Shown one piece after another: positions 58,083 to 64,000 of a DNA stretch of 64,000 nt. A program made the position numbers and the translations under genes. The notes beneath the pieces are model-generated. The model saw nothing but the letters and a program-made list of their open reading frames with translations. It was not told the origin of the DNA and ran no database searches. Within the stretch, counting starts at the first letter, position 1; every line of letters begins with the position of its first letter. The stretch is from CAXMST01 sp963700785 (GTDB taxonomy: Bacteria; Actinomycetota; Thermoleophilia; Solirubrobacterales; 70-9). The stretch spans positions 399,426 through 463,425 of the forward strand of contig CAVOYZ010000010.1 in assembly GCA_963700785.1 (NCBI GenBank). Direction: 5' to 3'.

Positions 58083-58567
58083 TCGCCGTCTTCGCCCGGG
58101 CTGATCGCCGCGAGCGCAGCCGAGAGCTGGGCCCGCGGTTCCGGCTCGAGGTCGGCGACGAAGCGCTCGAGCCCCGCTCTGCGCAGGGCGATCAACTCCT
58201 CGACGATGGCCTCGCCGCGGACGGCGATCTCGACCAGGCGGACGCGCCGGTCGCTGCTCGACTCGCGACGGGTCACCAGCCGGCGCTTGACCAGCGCCTC
58301 CAGCGAGCGGCTCATCGCGGCAGGGGAGAGGCCGACCCGCTCGGCGAGCTCACCGGCCGTGATCGGTTCCTCGCGGCCGGCGAGAATGAACAGCGCCCGG
58401 ACCTGGCTCAGGCAGAGGCGCTTGTCCTCGATCGCGCCGAGGTGATCCGCGCGCGGGTCGACGAACAGCCTGCGGAGCAGGGCACCGAGCTGGTCGGCCA
58501 CCAGACCGGGATCGGGATCGGCTTCCGGGTTGATCCGCGTGGCAGGCGCTGAGGGAGAAGCTTGCAC
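58079..58567 (-). CDS. MarR family transcriptional regulator of the exporter
   Basis: About 162 residues from GTG 58567. The winged helix is LSQVRALFILAGREEPITAGELAERVGLSPAAMSRSLEALVKRRLV (quoted by parts ITAGELAERVG and AAMSRSLEALV) and the wing RRESSSDRRVRLVEI. It overlaps the exporter gene by four bases and should repress it. The start is uncertain: an open frame continues to GTG 58618, but that stretch contains a MarR-like palindrome (58573-58583), which suggests it is leader and not coding. Confidence 0.78.
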   Translation of the reverse strand: MQASPSAPATRINPEADPDPGLVADQLGALLRRLFVDPRADHLGAIEDKRLCLSQVRALFILAGREEPITAGELAERVGLSPAAMSRSLEALVKRRLVTRRESSSDRRVRLVEIAVRGEAIVEELIALRRAGLERFVADLEPEPRAQLSAALAAISPGEDGE

Positions 58568-58572
58568 TGCCG

Positions 58573-58583
58573 CAATGATTGCA
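58573..58583. promoter_or_regulatory. candidate MarR operator
   Basis: GCAAT-G-ATTGC is a perfect palindrome just upstream of the chosen MarR start, with another TTGCA nearby (58563-58567). It resembles the TTGCA-type operator found at 27369-27380. Inferred to mediate autoregulation of the marR-exporter operon. Confidence 0.4.
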
Positions 58584-58633
58584 CCCCACGAAGTAGTTGC
58601 GTGTGATTCCGCGCACACGGGCGCGGATCGGGC

Positions 58634-60169
58634 CTAGAGCGCGTAGAGCTCGCCGTACTTCTGCCGGAGGCGGCGCAGCAGTGGCCCGGGGTCGATCGGC
58701 CCTCCGAGCGCCCGCTCGGCGAGATCAGCCGGCAGATACCGGGCGCCGTGCCGGTGGACCCGCTCCGCGAGCCAGGCGCGCAGCGTCTCCAGCTCGCGGT
58801 CGGCGATCAGCTGCTCGGGATCGCCGAGCTCCGCCGCGGCCGCGTCCCAGAGCTGGGCGGCGATGATGTTGCCCAGCGCGTAGGTCGGGAAGTAGCCAAA
58901 GGATCCGGCCGCCCAGTGGACGTCCTGCATCACGCCGTGGGCGTGATCGGGGACGGCGAGACCCAGGTAGTCCATCGTCCGCGCGTTCCACGCCTCGGCG
59001 AGGTCGCCTGCCTCGAGGCCCCCCTCGAACAGCTCGATCTCGAGCTCGAAGCGGAGCGCGATGTGGAGGTTGTAGGTCACCTCGTCGGCCTCGACTCGGA
59101 TCAGTGACGGCCGCACGCGGTTCGCGGCCCGGTAGAGGCGCTCGGCGTCGACGCCCGCGAACGGGTCGCCGAACTCGCCCGCCAGCAGCGGCAGCGCCTG
59201 CTCGAGAAACGGTCGCGAGCGCCCGACCCAGTTCTCCCACAGCCGGCTCTGCGACTCGTGGAACCCGAGCGAGGTCGGGTGGCCGATCGGGCCGCGGCGC
59301 AGCTCGCCGGGGACGCCGGCCTCGTAGATCCCGTGCCCGGCCTCGTGCAGGACGCTGAAGAACGCGAACGAGAGGTCGTCGGGGTCGTAGCGGGTTGTGA
59401 GCCGGATGTCGCCCTGCGCGATCGAGGTCGCGAACGGGTGCAGGGTCGGATCAAGACGCCAGCTCTCGGGCGGCAACGGCAGCAGGCGCATCAGCTGCGT
59501 CGTCAGCCGTTGCTGACCGTCGACGGCAAAGCGGCCGCCGCCGACCCAGATCGAGTCGTCGATCGCAGCATTGCGCTCGGCAACCGCGGCGACCAGCGGT
59601 ACCAGTCCCTCGCGTAGCTCCGCGAGCAAGCGCTTTGCCCCCAGCGTCGACATGCCCGGCTCGAAGTCGTCGAGCAGCGGGTCGTAGGGATGCCCGCCCG
59701 ACTCGAAACAGGCCGCGTAGCGACGGCGCAGTTCGATGTTGCGCTCGAGGTGGGGGAGGTAGAGGTCGAGGTCCGAATCGGCACGGGCCGCCGCCCATGC
59801 GGTCTCGCCCCGAGAGGCCGAGCGGGCCAGCTCGGCCCGCAGGTCGGCGGGCACGCAGCGCGCCTTGCCGGATTCGCGCTGGGCTGCGCGCACGCTCGCG
59901 GCCTCGAGCGTGTCAGCCCCGCGGGTCGACTCGGCGAGCCGCTCGAGCAGCTCCCAGAGCCGGTCGTCGGCGAGTCGCTCGTGGCGGACGCGGGCCAGGG
60001 TCGCGATCTGCTCGGCCCGGCCGCCGGCGCCGGCGGCCGGCATCATCGTCCGCTCGTCCCAGGCGAGCAGGGCGCGGGCCCGCCCCAGATCGGAGATCTG
60101 CCCCCAGCGCTCGACCAACTCCCGATAGTCCCGCCGCTCGTCGGATTCGGAGCCAGCCTCGGTTGCCAT
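58634..60169 (-). CDS. M32 family carboxypeptidase (Taq type)
   Basis: A 511-residue zinc carboxypeptidase with the metal motif H275-E-A-G-H279 in SVLHEAGHGIYEAG. Other family landmarks: LLAWDERTMMPAAGAGGRAEQIA at the N terminus, DIRLTTRYDPDDL before the metal site, HESQSRLWENWVGRSRPF with the third ligand Glu, and YNLHIALRFELEIELFEG. It removes C-terminal residues from peptides in the cytoplasm. Normal length. It is divergent from the next gene with only 59 bases between. Confidence 0.94.
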   Translation of the reverse strand: MATEAGSESDERRDYRELVERWGQISDLGRARALLAWDERTMMPAAGAGGRAEQIATLARVRHERLADDRLWELLERLAESTRGADTLEAASVRAAQRESGKARCVPADLRAELARSASRGETAWAAARADSDLDLYLPHLERNIELRRRYAACFESGGHPYDPLLDDFEPGMSTLGAKRLLAELREGLVPLVAAVAERNAAIDDSIWVGGGRFAVDGQQRLTTQLMRLLPLPPESWRLDPTLHPFATSIAQGDIRLTTRYDPDDLSFAFFSVLHEAGHGIYEAGVPGELRRGPIGHPTSLGFHESQSRLWENWVGRSRPFLEQALPLLAGEFGDPFAGVDAERLYRAANRVRPSLIRVEADEVTYNLHIALRFELEIELFEGGLEAGDLAEAWNARTMDYLGLAVPDHAHGVMQDVHWAAGSFGYFPTYALGNIIAAQLWDAAAAELGDPEQLIADRELETLRAWLAERVHRHGARYLPADLAERALGGPIDPGPLLRRLRQKYGELYAL

Positions 60170-60228
60170 TGCAGGGAATCTTTCCTGTCAGGGATGCGTC
60201 CGGAAGCGCGACTACCTTCGAGAGTCCG

Positions 60229-61530
60229 ATGGAAGCATCAGAGAAGCATCAGATTAGCCAGCTGCCGCTCGACCCGGAGGGCTCGGTGCGGGCGCTCGCC
60301 GACAAGCTCGTGATCGAGGCATTGACGGTCAAGGATGAGCGCGCGGCCCGACTCGTTCGCGAGCGGGCGGAGGCGGGCGGCGATCCGGTGGCGACGGTCG
60401 TCGCGGCGATCGAGGTTGGGGCCCGTGTGCTCGACGGCGAGCAGACCGCGGCCAACGTCGACTACGTGAAGCGCGAGCTGCAGGACCGCCTCGGCTCGCT
60501 CAACCGCGAGCTCGGTGAGACCCTGGAGGCCGGCAGCAGCGAGCTCGCCGAGCGCCTGGCGGCCACCTTCGGCGCCGACCGCAGCGACTCCGTTCAGCAG
60601 CAGATCAAGGGGATGGTCGGTGAGCACCTCGAGCATCGGGTCGGTGAGCTGACGAAGCTGCTCTCGTCCGAGGACCCCTCGAACCCGCTCGTCTCGATCC
60701 AGGTGCGGGCGACCAAGGCGATGCTCGATTCCGAGGAGCGCCACCGCAAGCAGCTCGCGGACCTGCGGGAGAGCCACTCGAAGGAGTCGCGCGCCCTGCA
60801 GGAGCAGGTCGCCGGGCTTCGTGAGGCATTCGGGCGGATGCTGGAGAAGCAAGGGGGCGATGAACGCGTCGCCGAGGCCGAGGAGGCCGGCACCCGCAAG
60901 GGCCGCAGCTTCGAGGAGCGGGTCCATGAGGCGCTCGAGGGGATCGCCGAGGCCCGCGGAGACGTGGCGGTCCATACCGGTCACGTCCGCGGCGAGGGCG
61001 GCAGCAAGAAGGGCGACACGGTGGTCGAGATCGGTGCCGCCGAGGGCAACTGCCTGGGGCGGATCGTCTTCGAGGACAAGGATCGCCAGCTCTCGAAGAA
61101 CAAGATGCGCGAGGAGCTGAACGGGGCCCTGGCCGAGCGTGAGGCCGACTTCGCGGTGCTCGTCGTCGCCGGCGAGGAGCGGATCCCCGCCGGCCACGAG
61201 CAGCTGACCGAGTACGAGGGCAACAAGATCGTCGTCGCGGTGGATCCGGAGGAGCCCGACGGGCTCGGCCTCCGGCTCGCCTACCGCTACGCCAGGCTCA
61301 GGGTCGTGATGGCTCGCGACCGCTCACTCGACGTCGACGCGGTGGGCGTACGCGATGCGGCCGAGGCCGCTCGAGCGGCGCTGAAGCGGGCGCAGGCCGT
61401 GCGCCTCGCGCTCAGCGCCATCGACAAGAGCGCGGGCAAGGCGCGCGAGGGGGTCGACGGCATGGTCACCGAGATCGAGACCGAGCTGATCAGGATCGAG
61501 AGCCTCGTCGCCGGCGGCGACGAGGCCTAA
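60229..61530 (+). CDS. long coiled-coil protein with C-terminal PD-(D/E)XK-like (DUF2130-like) domain
   Basis: A 433-residue protein. Residues about 70-220 are mostly helical and heptad-rich (QDRLGSLNRELGETLEAGS, RHRKQLADLRESHSKESRAL). About 225-350 form an alpha/beta domain with GDTVVEIG, then GRIVFEDKDRQLSKNKMREEL and ADFAVLVVAGEE. The D...E-x-K spacing and the following helix recall DUF2130 and other PD-(D/E)XK nuclease-like folds. A helical tail ends the protein. ATG 60229 is used. It stands alone. A DNA-linked role is inferred only from the fold resemblance. Confidence 0.7.
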   Translation: MEASEKHQISQLPLDPEGSVRALADKLVIEALTVKDERAARLVRERAEAGGDPVATVVAAIEVGARVLDGEQTAANVDYVKRELQDRLGSLNRELGETLEAGSSELAERLAATFGADRSDSVQQQIKGMVGEHLEHRVGELTKLLSSEDPSNPLVSIQVRATKAMLDSEERHRKQLADLRESHSKESRALQEQVAGLREAFGRMLEKQGGDERVAEAEEAGTRKGRSFEERVHEALEGIAEARGDVAVHTGHVRGEGGSKKGDTVVEIGAAEGNCLGRIVFEDKDRQLSKNKMREELNGALAEREADFAVLVVAGEERIPAGHEQLTEYEGNKIVVAVDPEEPDGLGLRLAYRYARLRVVMARDRSLDVDAVGVRDAAEAARAALKRAQAVRLALSAIDKSAGKAREGVDGMVTEIETELIRIESLVAGGDEA

Positions 61531-61550
61531 GCGGGCGCCGACGGGGCCGC

Positions 61551-61970
61551 TCAGGGGAGCAGCAGGTCGTTCTGAGCGCTCGGGCGCTCGGGCCCGACCC
61601 TGAGCTCGGCCTGTTTGATCTTCGGGTCGTCGGTCGCGACGGTGTAGGTGCCCTCGACCAGATCGATCTTGTAGTTCGCCTCGCCGTTCGGGACGATCGG
61701 CGCGGTCTGCTGCTCCGAGGGACCGAGGAAGGTGAGGGCGACCTCGGAGTCCGTCTGGTTGCTGATCGTGAAGTTCGCGAGGCCGGCGCCGACCGCCTGC
61801 CTGCTGCTTCCGTTCCGCGATACCTGCACGTTCTTCGCGCTGATCCGCGCCGACAGCTCGATCGTCGCGGGCGGCCGCGGGTCGTTCGGGAAGTCCTCGG
61901 CTCCGCACCCGGCGCCGACGAGCATCATGCCGACGACGGCGAGCGATGCTGTGCGCGCTCTCCTCCTCAT
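61551..61970 (-). CDS. small lipoprotein, beta-sandwich
   Basis: A 139-residue protein with a lipoprotein signal peptide ending MMLVGAGCGAEDF and then a single all-beta domain (TIELSARISAKNVQVSRNG, LANFTISNQTDSEVALTFLG, NYKIDLVEGTYTVATDD), similar to immunoglobulin-like or DUF4382-like extracellular folds. It is anchored outside the membrane. Function unknown. It is convergent with the coiled-coil gene, 20 bases apart. Confidence 0.75.
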   Translation of the reverse strand: MRRRARTASLAVVGMMLVGAGCGAEDFPNDPRPPATIELSARISAKNVQVSRNGSSRQAVGAGLANFTISNQTDSEVALTFLGPSEQQTAPIVPNGEANYKIDLVEGTYTVATDDPKIKQAELRVGPERPSAQNDLLLP

Positions 61971-62048
61971 GCCGAGTGCAATCTATCCCAACCGGCGGCC
62001 GCTGGGGCGACTGCGGGGTTCGCGGCCGCTCCGGCGCGGCCGCCGGTC

Positions 62049-63074
62049 TCAGCCGAGCCACACGGAGGTGCGCTCGGCGAGCATCTCGTCGAGCGCGCTC
62101 TGGATCCTCGCCCTGATCTCCTCGGCGATCGCCTGGACCGTCGCCACGTCAGCGAGCGTCTCGGGCGGCAGCGAGGGGATCTCGACCGGATCGAGGAACC
62201 GGATCCGGAACTTGGCCGGCATGTACATCAGCGGGGCGAGCGGCCCGAAGTGGGGGAAGGCGTGGTTGAACGGCGCCTGCAGCAGACCCGTCAGGCGCTG
62301 CACGAGCCGCATGTGGGCGAAGATCGGCATCGCCTCCTCGCCGCCGATCAGGGCGATCGGGACGATCGGCACCCGCGCCTTCAGCGCCGTGCGGACGAAG
62401 CCGCCGCGACCGAAGCGTCGCAGCCGGTAGCGCTGCCACAGCACCTTCCGCGTCCCCTTCGTCCCCTCCGGGAAGACGAGCGCCAGTCGCCCCTCCTCGG
62501 CCAGCAGCCGCTGAGCGTTCGCCGGGTGGGCCCCGACGACGCCGAGCTTGTTCGCCAGCGCGCTCAGCGCCGGGACGCCCTTGAGCCAGTGGTCGCCGAG
62601 CATGTACAGCGGCCGGGCGCTGCCGTGCTGATGGCGGATCGCCTGCATGATCATCGGCGCGTCCGGGGGTAGCGCCCCGGAGTGGTTGCAGACCAGCAGC
62701 GCGCCACCCTCCGGCGGCAGGTTCTCGATGCCCTCGGTGTCGACCCGGAACCAGTAGCGGTAGTAGAAGTCGAGCAGCGGTTCGAGCGCCGTGACCAGCC
62801 GCTCGGATCGGCCCCAATCGTCGAGGTCGCGGGCCAGCTCGACCGCGGGGAGCAGCTCGCGAAGCTGCTCGGGCGTGGGCAGATCGGCTGACGGCGATAC
62901 CGCCCCGTCGGGCGGGGGCGGCGTCAGATCGTCGGCGGCTGGATCGAAGCCCGGCTCGGGCAGCGGCTCGGGATCGGGCGCGTGGCGGACGATCTGCCCG
63001 GGCCCGCCGAGGAGCAGCGAGTCCGCGCCCAGCGGCCTACCGCCGAGCCCGGCGGTCCGGGCCTCCTCGGTCAA
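62049..63074 (-). CDS. lysophospholipid/glycerol acyltransferase family protein
   Basis: A 341-residue acyltransferase. After a long Pro/Ala-rich N-terminal region (about 1-90), the catalytic block is VCNHSGALPPDAPM (His131, Asp138), and FPEGTKGTRK (201-210) is the third motif for glycerol-phosphate binding. It resembles the hemolysin-like 1-acyl-glycerol acyltransferases and monoacylglycerol acyltransferase-type proteins of actinobacteria. The spacing H-x6-D differs from the classical H-x4-D. It starts at TTG 63074, overlapping the previous stop (TTGA). Probably makes phosphatidic acid or triacylglycerol. Confidence 0.83.
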   Translation of the reverse strand: MTEEARTAGLGGRPLGADSLLLGGPGQIVRHAPDPEPLPEPGFDPAADDLTPPPPDGAVSPSADLPTPEQLRELLPAVELARDLDDWGRSERLVTALEPLLDFYYRYWFRVDTEGIENLPPEGGALLVCNHSGALPPDAPMIMQAIRHQHGSARPLYMLGDHWLKGVPALSALANKLGVVGAHPANAQRLLAEEGRLALVFPEGTKGTRKVLWQRYRLRRFGRGGFVRTALKARVPIVPIALIGGEEAMPIFAHMRLVQRLTGLLQAPFNHAFPHFGPLAPLMYMPAKFRIRFLDPVEIPSLPPETLADVATVQAIAEEIRARIQSALDEMLAERTSVWLG

Positions 63075-64000
63075 GCGCCGACCTCCTCCACCCTGGCGCT
63101 GATCGCGCCGACCTGAACCTCGTCCCCGGGCTCCGCCTCGCGGCGGAGGATCGCCAGCGCCAGCGGCCCGCGGCCGGGCGAGATCACCGCGGTGCCGATC
63201 GTCCCGACCTGCTTGTCGCCGCGGACGACCGGGGCTCCGGGCGGCATCGGCTCGGCTGCGCTGAGCCTTCGCAGGTGGCGGTTGGGCTTGCCCTTGAAGT
63301 GGAGCCGGGCGACCGTCTCCTGGCCGATGTAGCAGCCCTTGTCGAAGCTCACCGCGCGTTCGTTGATCCCCGCCTCCTGCGGGATCGTCTCGTTGCCCAT
63401 CTCGGCGCCGAACGCCGGCCGGCCCGACTCGACCCTGAGGATCTCCGCGGCCGCCTCGGTCGCGGCCTCGGCACCGCGCGCGGCCAGCTGCTCGCCGATT
63501 GCCTGCAGGGCCGCCGCGGTCCCGACCAGATCGGCGCCGGCGTCGGTCGCGACCAGGCGGACGTCGTGCTCGGCGATTCGCTCGACCCGGTGCGTGTGCT
63601 CGGCGCCGAACGGCGCCCCGCCCAGCACCTCGACCGCCTGCGGGCCGATCACCGAGAGCACGGCAAGGTCGTCGCGGGCGCGGATCTCGACCTCGCGGCC
63701 GATCCGGTAGGTGTCGAGGTGGCGGCTCACCTCCTCGGCGCAGGCGGCCGGGGCGTCGATCAGGATCAGGTCGTCGGCGAGCCTCAGGACCCGCATGTCG
63801 GAGCGCATCTTGCCCTTGCGGTCGAGCAGGGCCGCGTAGCAGCCCTCGCCGACGCCGAGCGTCTCGATCTCGTTCGTCAGCTGGCCCTGCAGGAACTCGG
63901 CCCCGTCGGCTCCGACCACCTCGATCCAGGCACGCCCGGTCCGGGCGACCAGCCCGGCCTCCTCGCGGAGCAGGCGGTACTGGGCATCGAGCTCGACGGT
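63071..64000 (-). CDS. folate-binding YgfZ/GcvT-like protein, 5'-truncated by the window edge
   Basis: At least 308 residues; the frame remains open to the window end (visible part begins VELDAQYRLLREEAGLV). It has DGAEFLQGQLTNEIETL, the C-terminal signature FDKGCYIGQETVARLHFKG and a beta-barrel end. The KGCYxGQE motif marks YgfZ (COG0354), a tetrahydrofolate-binding protein needed for Fe-S cluster enzymes, and separates it from GcvT of glycine cleavage. It is coupled by TTGA to the acyltransferase gene. Confidence 0.9.
   Translation of the reverse strand, partial: TVELDAQYRLLREEAGLVARTGRAWIEVVGADGAEFLQGQLTNEIETLGVGEGCYAALLDRKGKMRSDMRVLRLADDLILIDAPAACAEEVSRHLDTYRIGREVEIRARDDLAVLSVIGPQAVEVLGGAPFGAEHTHRVERIAEHDVRLVATDAGADLVGTAAALQAIGEQLAARGAEAATEAAAEILRVESGRPAFGAEMGNETIPQEAGINERAVSFDKGCYIGQETVARLHFKGKPNRHLRRLSAAEPMPPGAPVVRGDKQVGTIGTAVISPGRGPLALAILRREAEPGDEVQVGAISARVEEVGA

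Overview
The window looks like chromosome from a high-GC actinobacterium, most likely a deep-branching Thermoleophilia/Solirubrobacterales-type lineage. This is inference: there is no rRNA in the window. It rests on the very high GC, the many GTG/TTG starts and GTGA/ATGA gene overlaps, an actinobacterial SOS box (GAAC-N4-GTTC) in front of lexA, an alpha-type glutamine synthetase I, and an ethylmalonyl-CoA (EMC) pathway gene set. No phage, transposon, CRISPR array or plasmid function is visible.

Layout. 1-4.7 kb: end of an archease-like gene, a TfoX-domain protein, an SDR oxidoreductase, a cytochrome c maturation block (ccmE, ccmF, a CcmI-like protein) and secG. 4.9-14.2 kb: a ClC chloride channel, then two paralogous copies of a two-gene module (six-TM membrane protein plus membrane-anchored beta-propeller, each pair joined by a GTGA overlap) flanking a MalT-like STAND/LuxR regulator and a small carboxymuconolactone-decarboxylase-fold protein. 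14.3-20 kb: a haloalkane-dehalogenase-like hydrolase, tRNA-Leu(GAG), lexA with a coupled zinc-ribbon protein, rnpB with a clear promoter and terminator, an RlpA-like protein and glnA. 20-32 kb: a frameshifted glycosyltransferase, a DUF1800-DUF1501-cupredoxin operon, a YyaL-type protein, a MarR/ring-cleaving dioxygenase/esterase set like the quinone-responsive mhq genes of Bacillus, an MFS transporter and an acyl-CoA synthetase. 32.7-56.4 kb: the central-carbon region, with a divergent SucCD pair plus ferredoxin, GTP-dependent PEP carboxykinase, and genes assignable to the EMC pathway: a malyl-CoA lyase family protein, a methylsuccinyl-CoA dehydrogenase candidate, a mesaconyl-CoA hydratase candidate, ethylmalonyl-CoA mutase and crotonyl-CoA carboxylase/reductase. 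Peptidases, a clpS, a LysR regulator, a sterol desaturase and several unknowns are interspersed. 56.5-64 kb: a MarR-controlled DHA2 drug exporter, an M32 carboxypeptidase, a coiled-coil nuclease-like protein, a lipoprotein, an acyltransferase and the 5'-truncated YgfZ/GcvT-like gene at the edge.

How it fits together. Ccr and Ecm would turn crotonyl-CoA into methylsuccinyl-CoA, the dehydrogenase and hydratase would give methylmalyl-CoA, and the lyase would release glyoxylate and propionyl-CoA. PEP carboxykinase and a succinyl-CoA-ligase-like enzyme connect this to gluconeogenesis and the TCA cycle. The set implies growth on acetate or other C2/fatty-acid substrates without isocitrate lyase, an inference from these genes alone.

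Sequence quality. At least seven genes carry one- or two-base frameshifts that leave otherwise perfectly conserved protein in a neighbouring frame (glycosyltransferase, sucD-like, pyrophosphatase twice, ccr, a secreted protein, and two unknowns). Because ccr and sucD-like are affected in their conserved cores, uncorrected consensus indels are a more likely cause than real gene decay.
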